A stretch of 64,000 nt of DNA from an uncultured Lactobacillus sp. (GCA_937874695.1 CALNAJ010000028.1:1-64000); one strand, 5' to 3'; shown: positions 26,594 to 36,443, numbered from the stretch's first letter. Made by a program: numbers and translations. Notes: a model not told the origin generated them from the sequence alone.

Positions 26594-28870
26594 CTAGCGT
26601 TGCCGTTTACGGTTTAGAACAAATCCGGTCAACGCGCCACCGAGTAGTAACGCTAGGCCGACCCACGGTGAAATGGTAGCTTCGTCGGTCTGCGGCAAGG
26701 TGGCATCCGTCGTCGCCTGTTGCTTAGCTACCTGCTGTGTCTTAGCGGTTGCTGTCGCAGTCTTCGCGTTCAGGTTCACAGTTTGCGTGCGTTTGTTCGT
26801 TGACTTCTGGGATTGTTTACCAGGAGCAACCCGGTCGGCATCCCCGCCGTTCACAGCATCTCCTGCGTCATCAATTATCGGGGTCTCAGGATCGACGAGG
26901 TCACCATCGCCGTCCGTGTCGACCGCTTGGTACGTGAAGGTGACGGTCTGGCCTGCCGCCGTGTAGGTGCCACTTGCGACACCATTGCCAACTAATTGAT
27001 AACCCGGTAGCGTCTGGGCGTTGATAGTAAAAGCATCGCCAACATTTCCAGATTGTTGCGTCTGACTGATGACCTTGCCATCCTGATCAACGTTAACGAT
27101 GGTGACAATCCCGGTCGTAACGCCCGGATCCGGTGTACCTGGGTTACCTGGATCGACTGGTTTTTCATTTTCGATCTTGAAGGTAATGTAGGCACTGTAC
27201 CCCCACAATGCACTATAGCTTTGGTTAACGACTTGAATGGTGTAGGTGCCATCTGGCACATCATCCTTCGCGGTAAACATCAGGGCTACCTTGTTTCCCG
27301 AAATACGTTGCACGTTGAACCAATCCGTGGCATTTTCCGCGGTAGCAGCCCAGGCGGCAATATCTTCGGTCGGCAGATTAGGATCAAGGTCCCCGTAAGC
27401 GATGGTCACACCACCAGCTAACGCGGCCGTCCAGGTTCCTTCATTGTCATCGATCTGGCCCGTGCTCATGTCTTGAAAACCGGTAACAACGCCGGTGACT
27501 GGATCAAATGTCCGGTTGTCAGCACTAATCTTGTGCGTATTGCCGACGAGGCGTTGGTAGATACCGTAGTTCACGACCGGTTGACCATCTTGACCAATCA
27601 TTTGGATTACGCCATTGCTGAGTCGATTGAACATGTAGGATATCTGTCCACGGAATTGACTCAAATCTGGAAGTGCCCCAGAAAATTGGTTATAGGAAAC
27701 ATCCAACATATAGAGTGATGGCCAGCCCTTAACATCTGGAAACGCGCCACTTAACTGATTGTGATTGACATCTAAGGACCAAAGATTAGGAATGGCACTC
27801 AGATCCGGGATTTCGCCCGTCAGCTGATTATTTCCGAGATAGATCATTTCCAACTTAGCGTATTTACTCAAATCCGGAATGCTTCCAGTAAGTTGACTAT
27901 CACCCATTCGCAGAAATCGTAAATTAGGGCAATTGTCGAAGTAAGTGTTCATAATTGTCGCCATGTCATGGTTTGCACCATCGTTGGTTAATGTCAAATC
28001 AATACTAGCCAGTAATGGCACGTTAGAAAAATCAATTAATGCGGCCACTGGATTTTTAATATGGGTTAAGGATATCGTATGCAGCGCCGGGAAGTATTCC
28101 AGGCCGGCAAAACTTGTTATTATGCCAGAGCTTCCATAATCCGTTAACTGATTTAACTTAGAAACATACTGATACAGATTACTTTCAGTTGCCACATAAA
28201 CGGGCTTTCCCGTGATTTGTGAAACTGACGCTCCTCTATTGATGACTTTGATAATAAGGGCTCGCAAGGTTGCATCCGGAATCCATTCAGTCGCATTCAC
28301 ACCATAAATCGGTGACACTGTCACGGCTGGTGCCCGCATGAATGCCGGCTTGGGCGCGGGTGCCTTGGGAACGACAACTTCATCTGGAGTCGTGGGTGGT
28401 GTCACGTCAGGTGTGGTATTCGTTGGGTCAGTTGCAGGTGTTTCAACTTCTGGTTCTACCGTATCTGGCTGTGGGTCAGCATCTCCTTCAGGCACAACAT
28501 CTGGATCGGCAACTTCTTCCGGACTCGTCACCTCAGGTGTTTCTGGCTTCTGGGTGTCATCCACTGATGGTGCTGGTGTTTCTGGCACATCCTGTTCATC
28601 TACCGGTGGTATGTCTTCGTTTGTCTTCTGCTCATCCACTACGGTCGTCGCTGGTGTTGTCTGCAACGCGACTTCCTTAGCGGGTTCCGCCTGCTCATCC
28701 GTCGCTTTTTCGGCGATAGCCGGTGTAACTGTATCGTCCGCTTGCGCCGTTTCGGTGGCCCCCATCAGGCCCAATCCTAACGTCACGGCGGTAATACTGG
28801 CGACTACCCAGTGTTTGCCTGCCTTGTAGCTCTTATAATGAACTTTTGTGTCGCTAGCCAATTTATTCAT
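26594..28870 (-). CDS. LPQTD-anchored LRR/MucBP surface adhesin
   Basis: 758 residues. Signal with KSYKAGKHW (residues 13-21); Pro/Glu/Asp/Thr-rich spacer (about 45-175); leucine-rich repeats of the plant-type LxxLxxLxLxxNxLxGxIP form (about 310-430, e.g. LGNNQLTGEIPDLS). An Ig-like region follows, then one MucBP-like repeat (about 585-655), a basic linker and LPQTD at 725 with membrane segment and RKRQR. The fifth sorting-motif residue is Asp, not Gly. The LRR type differs from its three neighbours, which have internalin-type repeats. Start ATG after GAGGAGG. Confidence 0.87.
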   Translation of the reverse strand: MNKLASDTKVHYKSYKAGKHWVVASITAVTLGLGLMGATETAQADDTVTPAIAEKATDEQAEPAKEVALQTTPATTVVDEQKTNEDIPPVDEQDVPETPAPSVDDTQKPETPEVTSPEEVADPDVVPEGDADPQPDTVEPEVETPATDPTNTTPDVTPPTTPDEVVVPKAPAPKPAFMRAPAVTVSPIYGVNATEWIPDATLRALIIKVINRGASVSQITGKPVYVATESNLYQYVSKLNQLTDYGSSGIITSFAGLEYFPALHTISLTHIKNPVAALIDFSNVPLLASIDLTLTNDGANHDMATIMNTYFDNCPNLRFLRMGDSQLTGSIPDLSKYAKLEMIYLGNNQLTGEIPDLSAIPNLWSLDVNHNQLSGAFPDVKGWPSLYMLDVSYNQFSGALPDLSQFRGQISYMFNRLSNGVIQMIGQDGQPVVNYGIYQRLVGNTHKISADNRTFDPVTGVVTGFQDMSTGQIDDNEGTWTAALAGGVTIAYGDLDPNLPTEDIAAWAATAENATDWFNVQRISGNKVALMFTAKDDVPDGTYTIQVVNQSYSALWGYSAYITFKIENEKPVDPGNPGTPDPGVTTGIVTIVNVDQDGKVISQTQQSGNVGDAFTINAQTLPGYQLVGNGVASGTYTAAGQTVTFTYQAVDTDGDGDLVDPETPIIDDAGDAVNGGDADRVAPGKQSQKSTNKRTQTVNLNAKTATATAKTQQVAKQQATTDATLPQTDEATISPWVGLALLLGGALTGFVLNRKRQR

Positions 28871-29312
28871 GGGTCTTCCTCCTCAACGTTTACACGTTCG
28901 TCGTCTTCATTCCCAGTCAAGTGTTTTGTGACGGATTAATCAATGTGGACAAAGCCTTTATACTCATATTGTAACCGATTTCACAGAGCTAAGATAGGTT
29001 ACTTCCTGACCGTTTTGTACGCGTAGATGTTAGCTGGGCTAACTATCCGCAAACACTGGATTCAGTAAAGCGATACACCCATGAACACCATGCCATTCAA
29101 ATTTACGGTTACAGTCTTTTGCGGCACATAACTTTTAGGGGATAAATTATTTTATTATTATCGTTATTCATAGATTTAGCGAACCCCCTCACCCAATTGG
29201 TCACTTCCTGACCCGTTTACTGTTAAAGTTTACCCGACTTGTCAGTCGGTGCCGTACACAAAAAGCCGACACACGCGCTCATCTTGTGTCGGCTCATCAG
29301 AAATTGACGTCG
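28871..29312. other. Long adhesin promoter region with direct repeat
   Basis: Holds a near-identical 20-base direct repeat: GGTTACTTCCTGACCGTTTT at 28997-29016 and GGTCACTTCCTGACCCGTTT at 29199-29218. It also holds GTTAGC-TGG-GCTAAC at about 29028-29042, a TACAAT -10-like box on the minus strand near 28970, and the terminator of the next gene at 29258-29294. No gene found. Confidence 0.5.
29258..29294 (-). terminator. Terminator of MucBP adhesin
   Basis: AGCCGACACA / TGTGTCGGCT stem and T tail on the minus strand. Confidence 0.88.
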
Positions 29313-31445
29313 TTACTTCATCTTGCGTTTAATCCCTAATAGGCTGTAGAGCGTAACCAGCAAGGCAATTCCCCAAAGTGCTGAGGTCTGCCGCTCGCCA
29401 GTCTGAGGAAGTTCAGCCGTAGCATTCTGATCACTACTAGGTGTACTTGGTGAACTCAAGGGACTGATGCTACCGGTAATCGGATTCGGTGTTGCTCCCG
29501 GATCAGCCTGGTTCTCGGTCAGATTGCCCAGACTGCCCTGGCCAATGGCTTCATTTCCCGTATGATGCAGGTCACCGGATCCATCATCCGAGGTCACCGG
29601 ATCATCAGTTTCCGTATCGCCATCCCCAGACGTGACTGGGTTGAGCTGGCTACCAGTAGTCTCCCCATCACCGCCATCAGATTCAGATGAAACGGCTTCA
29701 TAAATATAGGTGACGGTCGTGTCACTATCTCCGAATTTACCGTTAGCATTAGCTGGCGTTACTACCAACTTATAGCCGTCAGGAGCGGCCGGTTGCGTCG
29801 TGTAGGCCTCACCCGGCTTTCCTGTTACGACCTGATTCGTAGCGACTGGCTTCCCATCCGCGGTCTGATGATGAACCGTGACCGTCGTTTGTTTTGTGGG
29901 TTCCGTCGGCGGCGTCACTAGTGGTGGCTTAACGGGATTACTCTTCTTGGCATAGACGTAAATCACATCGGTAGGTTTCTCACTGTATTTTCCCGTCGCA
30001 TTCGCTGGCGTCTTCAGCAAGGTATATCCGTCAATCGCCTTCGCAGTAGTGGTGTAGTCCTCTCCAACCAATTTCTCTGGTAAGACCTCGTCTTCAGCAA
30101 TCGCTTTGCCGGATTCATCTTGGGAATGAACCGTGACCTTAGCAGCCGCCGCCGCGAGGGTGTAGGGTTGAACGACGTGAAAGTCCGAAATATCTGCCGT
30201 TGGTTCTGACTTCCCAGTCAAATAATAGTAGTCTTTCTGAACATCAACTGTCACATTCATATTAGCGAATTCTGGAAGTGAATCCGCTCCCGGCTTCTGA
30301 TCCTGAATATAGGAATAGTTTATTCCCCCCTCACCATCCGGCACGGGATTCCCGCCAGTGTGATAAATACGATACGTAAATCGGCCTGCTTCACTAAAGA
30401 AGACGGGTTCCGCAATAAGTTTTCCTGCTTTTAAGGGAACCACTTGACCATTAATGTCGAGACACTGGACTTTAAGGTGACCCGTTCTATCCTTATCGTT
30501 AACCATGATCGGAGCAAGCATCACAAATTGCCCCTTACTCCCGAATGACTCATAATTTTTCCCTTTCAACGGCGAAAAATCTCGAATGTGATTATACACT
30601 AGCTGCATATCCGTCACGTTCTCCAAATCTGCAAGTGGCGTGATATCTTCGATTCGATTATGGCTAAGATTGACAACCTTTAATTTCTTCAAGTTACGCA
30701 ATACCGATATATCCACGATATCACCGAAAAAGGCCCCTGGTTCCAGATTAAGCGTCGCTCCCATTTCGAGTGTCTCTAAATTAGTCGCATACTGCAAACC
30801 TTCCAGAGAAAACTCGGTCTTACCGTCGATATACGTATCAATTTTATCTTCACCGGTGGCCTCAAACCTTTTCAAAAGTAGCATATCATCCTGCGTAATA
30901 TCGGCCACACTATTCCAGGACTTCCCTGCATTATCCAACTTATGCAGATGCTTCAAGACTAGCTCCTGCAGTATCTTGTTGGGCATCCATTGATCGATTG
31001 TCGTCGCATCTTTATCTGCTTTTTGGGTTTTAACTTTAGCCCTGACTGCCTTCATCGTTTTCCTTTTGTTCACTGCTCTCTCAGCCGAAGACATTTCGGC
31101 CACTAGTTTCCCATTATTGGGCTTCACGGCGTCACTAGTTATTCCCTCCGCCAATGATTTCTTCACGGCCGATGTTGGTACACCCGATTCTTCTATTACT
31201 GCTGAAACTTGCTCATTCTGTTGTTCCGCCAAATTCTTGGTGACCGTCGTTGAAGCGGCCCACTGACTTGGTGTTGTATGCGCTGTCATTTCGGCAATTG
31301 ATTCTGACATCACCTGTTCATCTGCTTGGGCCGTTACACCACTAAGTGTAAATAGCATGGCCCCACTCACGATTCCAGCAGTCATCCAGGCTTTACCTCT
31401 TTTATACGTCATATCATGTCTCTTCGTTTGCATGTGTTGGTTCAT
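29313..31445 (-). CDS. LPQTG-anchored internalin-like LRR/MucBP adhesin
   Basis: 710 residues. Signal with degenerate KxYKxGKxW (MTYKRGKAW). A conserved DQWMPNKILQELVLKHL cap (about 150-170) is shared with the next two genes upstream. Internalin-type LRRs span about 210-300 (LKKLKVVNLSHNRIEDITPLADL). A beta domain and two MucBP repeats follow (about 440-505 and 520-585, each ending VTYIYE or VIYVYA). An acidic linker leads to LPQTG at 679. Start ATG at 31445 with GGGGGAG upstream; an adjacent GTG is the alternative. It likely binds mucin or another host or matrix glycoprotein (family knowledge). Confidence 0.87.
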   Translation of the reverse strand: MNQHMQTKRHDMTYKRGKAWMTAGIVSGAMLFTLSGVTAQADEQVMSESIAEMTAHTTPSQWAASTTVTKNLAEQQNEQVSAVIEESGVPTSAVKKSLAEGITSDAVKPNNGKLVAEMSSAERAVNKRKTMKAVRAKVKTQKADKDATTIDQWMPNKILQELVLKHLHKLDNAGKSWNSVADITQDDMLLLKRFEATGEDKIDTYIDGKTEFSLEGLQYATNLETLEMGATLNLEPGAFFGDIVDISVLRNLKKLKVVNLSHNRIEDITPLADLENVTDMQLVYNHIRDFSPLKGKNYESFGSKGQFVMLAPIMVNDKDRTGHLKVQCLDINGQVVPLKAGKLIAEPVFFSEAGRFTYRIYHTGGNPVPDGEGGINYSYIQDQKPGADSLPEFANMNVTVDVQKDYYYLTGKSEPTADISDFHVVQPYTLAAAAAKVTVHSQDESGKAIAEDEVLPEKLVGEDYTTTAKAIDGYTLLKTPANATGKYSEKPTDVIYVYAKKSNPVKPPLVTPPTEPTKQTTVTVHHQTADGKPVATNQVVTGKPGEAYTTQPAAPDGYKLVVTPANANGKFGDSDTTVTYIYEAVSSESDGGDGETTGSQLNPVTSGDGDTETDDPVTSDDGSGDLHHTGNEAIGQGSLGNLTENQADPGATPNPITGSISPLSSPSTPSSDQNATAELPQTGERQTSALWGIALLVTLYSLLGIKRKMK

Positions 31446-31573
31446 CACTCATCTCTCCCCCAATAAGTAAAGTATCGATTCGTTGAAAAACTTACTATGG
31501 AAATGGAACTGTTCATTTAAAATACCGTTTCCAACAAAAATCAGTATAGTAAATTCTCACCATACACAGGTGC

Positions 31574-31590
31574 TTTGCTTAAAAAGCAAA
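31574..31590. promoter_or_regulatory. Palindrome upstream of the MucBP adhesin
   Basis: TTTGCTT-AAA-AAGCAAA, perfect seven-base arms, about 130 bases before the start codon. A TATACT -10 box on the minus strand lies nearer the gene without a good -35, so this may be an activator or repressor site. Confidence 0.4.
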
Positions 31591-31678
31591 CCCGATACTT
31601 CCACTTGTGAATTTTCACAAAGTCAGCACTAATGGGATTCATTAGTGCACATTAAAATTGGACGCAATATAATTATTC

Positions 31679-31708
31679 AAAAAAAAGCGAGCCATCTTTA
31701 GCTCGCTC
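31679..31708 (-). terminator. Terminator of the TM-anchored LRR gene
   Basis: AGCGAGC / GCTCGCT stem with eight T on the minus strand. Confidence 0.88.
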
Positions 31709-31724
31709 CGTGACGCGTCTGCAC

Positions 31725-33719
31725 TTAATCTTCCTCTTCTTTTTTTCGCCGTCGTCGACAAACCAAGAAGAACCAAAATCCGATGATCATACCAAGGATA
31801 AGCCACCAGAATAAAAAGGACTGCCAGAAATAATGTTTGTGAAATGCCGTCCGTTTTGGTGCGGTCGCCTTGGCTGCGGCACCACCGTGATGTTGGATTG
31901 CAGTCGACGGCTTCTGTTCAGAATCTGGCTGCTGCGCTGATGCTTGCTGGGCCGCTTTAGCTACTGAGCGATTAGCTTGCACTGGTCTTCTCGCCACCGC
32001 ACGTCTGGCAGGTTGCCGTGGCGCTGCATGAATGGGACGACCGGGACGCTTTTTCACTGGTGATGAACCGCTAACGCTTGCGGCTGCACCTGAAGTCACA
32101 ACAGTTCCCACATCATCGTTGGGCACTGTCTCCGTTTGATAAACGTACGTCACCATTTGTGGCTGCTCCAAGAACACCCCTTTGATATTCTTGGGAACGT
32201 CGTAGAGCATATATCCCTTAACCGCCACCGCATCGGCCTTGTACGGTTCTCCGACTCGCCCATGGAGGTTCACATCCGCATGGAGTTTCTTGCCTTGCTG
32301 ATCCACATAGCGGACAGTAACAGTCGCTTGCGTCGTGTGCGCAATTCCCGGCGCCGTCGGTTTACCTGGCAATTCCGGCTGTGGCGTTGCAGGCTTGGGC
32401 AAAGTTGGCGGCGTAACAATAGCGGACTGTTTCCCATAAGTATAGGTCACGTCAACGTCCTGTGTTGTGTACACTCCCTTTGCATTCGCCGATTCATGCA
32501 GCAATTTGTAGCCGGCTACCTCTACCGGATGTGTGGTGTACGCTTCACCCACTTTTCCTACCGGTAACGTTTGATCTGGGGCAATTGATTTTCCCTGCTC
32601 ATCGTGATAATGCACGGTAACCTGCCCAGCGGCTAACTGCCCAATCTGATAGGGCTGAACAATGTCAAAAATATCCACTCCGGTCTCATCTTGACCTTCA
32701 GCTAGCAGAAAATTCTTATCCGCTTGCGGTATCACATGAAAGCCTTCAAACTCAGTCAACCCTGGCTCTTGGTCTGGAATATACCAATACTCCAGGCCTG
32801 TCCCGGCATCATCATAATAAATATGATCAATATCAATATTCATGTAAATAAGATTCCGGGCCTTCTCATGCCCACTCCCCGGAAGATCATAAAAATAAGC
32901 AATCTTCGAGTAGGGGCGGATCGCCATATCAACAAGTTCGCCATTAGGCAATCGAAAGTTGTTTTCTAGATGTGCCCAGCGCTCATCCGGATCAATGCCA
33001 ATCTTATCTAACGTCACGTGTTGATACCTATAATCCTTAACGGCCGATTGAATTGGCTTCAAACTTGAAAAATCTTTGACATGATTATTGACGATCGACA
33101 AGTACGTGAGATTTTTTAGTCCTGCCAACGGAGAGACGTCCTCGATGCGATTAAAATCTAAATACATGGTCTCGATTTCTGGCATCTTACTTAACGGTGA
33201 AATATCAACCAGGTCACCGAAAAGCGCGTACGGTGGATGGTAATAATCACCACCGCTAAAGTTAACAAATGTTGCGTTCTGGGCGTACTGCAAACCTTCA
33301 ATTGAAAACTCTTGACGGCCATCGATGTACGTTGAAACATGATTAGCGTCACGCCTACCGTCAACATCGATTCGTCCCAAAAATTGCATATCCAGCTGAC
33401 TGATTTCACTGACATCCTGCCAATGTAGCGGCACTTGATCCTCTTTAACCTGCGCATTCAACTGATAGAGCAGCGATTGTTGCAACCGTTTATTGGGCAT
33501 CCACTGGTCAATATGCCCTGGTTCGGTGTTCGGTAACTTCCCAGCCACCGGCTTTGGACCACCTTTTAGCAAGGCGGTATGATCTGTTGGTGGCGTCTGA
33601 TCGGCATAGGCAATATGCTCATCAACGGCCAACATGCCAGCAACTAACATCAGGGTTATAATTGATAACCACAATTTAGCAGAAATATACATTCTATTAG
33701 ACAGACTTAGCTCTTGCAA
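31725..33719 (-). CDS. LRR/MucBP surface protein anchored by a transmembrane segment, no LPXTG
   Basis: 664 residues. Paralog of the genes on either side: DQWMPNKRLQQSLL cap (about 70), internalin-type LRRs (about 135-240), two MucBP-type repeats (about 370-430 and 465-525). Instead of an acidic linker and sorting signal it has an Arg/Ala/Pro/Gln-rich basic linker (about 545-615), then a Trp/Phe-rich helix (about 632-654) and RRRRKKEEED. No LPXTG-like motif exists. It should stay in the membrane with its N-terminal part outside. The start is TTG at 33719, 7-8 bases after GGAGGGGG. Confidence 0.85.
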   Translation of the reverse strand: MQELSLSNRMYISAKLWLSIITLMLVAGMLAVDEHIAYADQTPPTDHTALLKGGPKPVAGKLPNTEPGHIDQWMPNKRLQQSLLYQLNAQVKEDQVPLHWQDVSEISQLDMQFLGRIDVDGRRDANHVSTYIDGRQEFSIEGLQYAQNATFVNFSGGDYYHPPYALFGDLVDISPLSKMPEIETMYLDFNRIEDVSPLAGLKNLTYLSIVNNHVKDFSSLKPIQSAVKDYRYQHVTLDKIGIDPDERWAHLENNFRLPNGELVDMAIRPYSKIAYFYDLPGSGHEKARNLIYMNIDIDHIYYDDAGTGLEYWYIPDQEPGLTEFEGFHVIPQADKNFLLAEGQDETGVDIFDIVQPYQIGQLAAGQVTVHYHDEQGKSIAPDQTLPVGKVGEAYTTHPVEVAGYKLLHESANAKGVYTTQDVDVTYTYGKQSAIVTPPTLPKPATPQPELPGKPTAPGIAHTTQATVTVRYVDQQGKKLHADVNLHGRVGEPYKADAVAVKGYMLYDVPKNIKGVFLEQPQMVTYVYQTETVPNDDVGTVVTSGAAASVSGSSPVKKRPGRPIHAAPRQPARRAVARRPVQANRSVAKAAQQASAQQPDSEQKPSTAIQHHGGAAAKATAPKRTAFHKHYFWQSFLFWWLILGMIIGFWFFLVCRRRRKKEEED

Positions 33720-33793
33720 AGATAATCCCCCTCCAGCACGTTACTTCCCTCTCATCCGCAACAATTATGATCTCGGGTATGTTACCTTCTTGA

Positions 33794-33813
33794 TTATACC
33801 GACGTTATCCGCA
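33794..33813 (-). promoter_or_regulatory. Promoter-like element with CGGATAA box
   Basis: Minus-strand TATAAT (33794-33799) preceded six bases upstream by CGGATAA. The same pair, spaced by seven, occurs before the neighbouring adhesin at 36180-36199. Neither has a good -35. Confidence 0.4.
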
Positions 33814-33919
33814 GAAAGATACTATAACGTTAATTATTATATATGTTATTAATTATAAAACCAGCTATCTTCAGCGCCACGACAGCCTATTCATCTCAAT
33901 CACAGCTTGAAATTTTCCG

Positions 33920-33949
33920 AAAAAAAAGAGGCCCCCCTTGGTGGCCTCT
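33920..33949 (-). terminator. Terminator of LPQTD MucBP adhesin
   Basis: GAGGCC / GGCCTC stem with eight T on the minus strand. Confidence 0.85.
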
Positions 33950-33962
33950 CAATCATCCTTCA

Positions 33963-36080
33963 TTACTGATCTTTTCGTCGAGACTTAAAACCAAAGAACC
34001 CCAGGACGCTCAACAGTAATGCCACGCCCCAAACCGGAGAAGTTGCCTTTTCGTCGGTCTGCGGTAACGTCGTCGCTGCCTGACTACCTGGTTTCGTTGC
34101 TAGCTGTTGTGGTGACTGACTAGCTGACCCAGTTGAATTGCCGGTAATCTGATCTCCCTGACTACCTGTTGACGTATCTGGTCGATCAATCGTCACTTGA
34201 CCATCATCAGATTCATTACCATCTGGTTCATCTATGTCAGGATCAGTCGTTGCCCCGTCGCCATCGCCAGAATCCTCTACTTTCGCATAGATATACGTCA
34301 CCGTAGCATCACTCGTTCCAAACGCTCCCGAGGCATTACCTGGTGTCGAAACGAGAACATACTTTGTCCCGTCTACTGTAGCTGGTGAAGTCGTGTAGGT
34401 CTCACCTGGTTTTCCTTTTAGTAACTGGTCGGCAGCTACTTTGACACCATCAGACGTTTGAAACTGAACAGTTATCGTCACCGTAGTATCCGGCTGTGGA
34501 TCAACCGGTGGCGTGACAGTCCCGCCATCCTTCTTGTAGACGAAGTTCACCGTGATGGCCTCATCGCCGAATGTTCCATTGGCGTTTGCCGGCGTCTTGG
34601 TCAGCGTGTACCCTTCGAAGCTTTCCACCTCAGCCGCGTAGCTTTCACCAATCATACCCGTCAACGTCACCGGCGCCTTCAAGGCCGTTCCCTTCTCATC
34701 TACGTAATTCACCGTGACTGGCTCGGCTTCATCGGTCAGCACGTACGGCGTAAATAGATTAATCACCCGGCCCGAGTTGCTATCAATATAGGTCGAGGTC
34801 AGGAAATACGTGTAGGCATTAGGATAAGCATCGTAGCCGGCAAATGGGCTTGTCGTTGGCCCAGGCATTATCTGATCAACAATATTGGTGTAAACCAGTT
34901 GGTCGCCCACCAATTTTGAAGTCCCGCCATTGTAGTACACTTTTGCCTGTGGGTGGTCGTGAATACCAATCGGAAAGATCGGAATCCCGGTTCGATCACC
35001 AGCCACGCTCGCGGTCAGGGTAACCCCTTGTGGTGCCTTCATCGGATTCGTCATCGTATAGGTCCGTGTCTTCTTATTCACGTAAACCACTGACTGTTCG
35101 ACGACTTGGGCATCATAGTTAAAGCTTTTTGTGTACTGCGATGCCTTCAGCGAAGATAAGTCAGCAATACAGTTATTACTAATTTGCAACTGGTTAACTT
35201 TAGACAGCCCAGCAATCGGACTAATATCCGAAATCCGGTTGTTTCCCATCTGGATAGAGACTAGATTTTCCAAATGCCGCAATGGACTAATATCCACAAT
35301 ATCGCCACGGAAAGCGTTGTTATGAATATTCAGACTATTATAGAGATCTAACTCAACTAAATTCGTCGCATACTGCAAGCCTTCCAGTGAGAACTCGGTC
35401 TTCCCGTCAATGTAGAGTGACACAAGAAATGACTGCGCGCTTAATTTTTTCAATAGCAACATGTCTTCTTGAGTAACGTCCTTCGCGCTAGCCCAGGTGC
35501 GATCCTTATTGTCCCGCTTTAATTGTTGCCACACTAAATTTTGCAGTGTCTCGTTAGGCATCCACTGATCGATATCCGCCTTGACCTGCGGTGTGGCCTT
35601 GACCGTCAACGCAACTGGTGCCGCAGCCCGGGCTGTCTTAGAGGCCGCTTGGCCGGCATCCATTGTTGGTGGCGTGATCGCTGGTGTTTCCGTGATTGCT
35701 GCTGGTGCTGTCGGCGGCGTTGACACTTCATCAGTTTCCGGTTCTATTGATTCGTTTGTGTCAGCGCTTTCATTTTCAGGTACTTCAACTGTGATCTCTT
35801 CTGCATCTGTAGGCATAACGGCCGTCACCGGCTCCACCGGCACATCGGGGGTTACTTCGGTTGTCGTCGGCTGGTCGTTGGCCGTAGTTCTTAACGTTAC
35901 TTCTTGCGATTGGGGCGTTGCACCGGTCGTTGTTGCACGATTTGTGTCCGTATCGGTGGTTGTATCTGCATGGGCAGACACTGATTGCGTCCCCAGTAAA
36001 CCCAGTCCCAGACTGGCCGTAAGTATGCCAGTGTAGAGCCAAGGTTTACCGTGTTGGGGGGTATGCCGTGAGTTCGTCAT
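33963..36080 (-). CDS. LPQTD-anchored internalin-like LRR/MucBP adhesin
   Basis: 705 residues. Signal with a degenerate motif (QHGKPW), ending SAHADT. A long Thr/Pro/Glu spacer runs to about 165; then a DQWMPNETLQNLVWQQL cap, internalin-type LRRs (about 225-300), a beta domain, and two MucBP repeats (about 445-510 and 525-590). An acidic linker ends in LPQTD at 672, membrane helix and SRRKDQ. Close paralog of the genes at 31725 and 29313. Start ATG after AAGGAGG. First gene of the island, with its own promoter region. Confidence 0.87.
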   Translation of the reverse strand: MTNSRHTPQHGKPWLYTGILTASLGLGLLGTQSVSAHADTTTDTDTNRATTTGATPQSQEVTLRTTANDQPTTTEVTPDVPVEPVTAVMPTDAEEITVEVPENESADTNESIEPETDEVSTPPTAPAAITETPAITPPTMDAGQAASKTARAAAPVALTVKATPQVKADIDQWMPNETLQNLVWQQLKRDNKDRTWASAKDVTQEDMLLLKKLSAQSFLVSLYIDGKTEFSLEGLQYATNLVELDLYNSLNIHNNAFRGDIVDISPLRHLENLVSIQMGNNRISDISPIAGLSKVNQLQISNNCIADLSSLKASQYTKSFNYDAQVVEQSVVYVNKKTRTYTMTNPMKAPQGVTLTASVAGDRTGIPIFPIGIHDHPQAKVYYNGGTSKLVGDQLVYTNIVDQIMPGPTTSPFAGYDAYPNAYTYFLTSTYIDSNSGRVINLFTPYVLTDEAEPVTVNYVDEKGTALKAPVTLTGMIGESYAAEVESFEGYTLTKTPANANGTFGDEAITVNFVYKKDGGTVTPPVDPQPDTTVTITVQFQTSDGVKVAADQLLKGKPGETYTTSPATVDGTKYVLVSTPGNASGAFGTSDATVTYIYAKVEDSGDGDGATTDPDIDEPDGNESDDGQVTIDRPDTSTGSQGDQITGNSTGSASQSPQQLATKPGSQAATTLPQTDEKATSPVWGVALLLSVLGFFGFKSRRKDQ

Positions 36081-36443
36081 TGTTGCTCCTCCTTAATGAT
36101 GGCCCAGCTAAAATATCCCGCATTTGTATTCAATTTTTAAAGTGACACATCCCAGAAGTACGACCCCTTTGGTACCCTCATTATAACCAGAATTATCCGA
36201 AATAGCTAGGAAACACACGTGAAAGTTTACGGGTCAGTCTATCGTTTGACTTGTCTAATGTTAACTACCAGTTCCACGCAGAACGCTTTTATACCAGTAT
36301 TTAATCACTTGACGGCTGCATTGCCGTATTTTATTTCCGTTCATATTGCTAAAGTTACATAATTCAAGATATGGAAAAAATTATTACAAAAAAATACTAC
36401 TCATTTACGGTAGTATTTTCTGGAATTTAAATTGTATAAACTG
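36081..36443. other. Adhesin promoter region and glpF terminator
   Basis: Minus-strand TATAAT at 36180-36185 with an upstream CGGATAA box. GTTTACGGGTCAG (36225-36237) shares ACGGGTCAG, on the opposite strand, with the repeats before the 26594 gene. The glpF terminator is at 36388-36420. No gene seen. Confidence 0.45.
36388..36420. terminator. Terminator of glpF
   Basis: AAAATACTAC / GTAGTATTTT perfect stem with T tail on the minus strand. Confidence 0.85.

Noticed and set aside
28338..28829. Gly/Ser/Val-rich plus-strand frame
   Set aside because: Antisense of the Pro/Glu/Thr spacer of the LPQTD adhesin; low complexity explains it.
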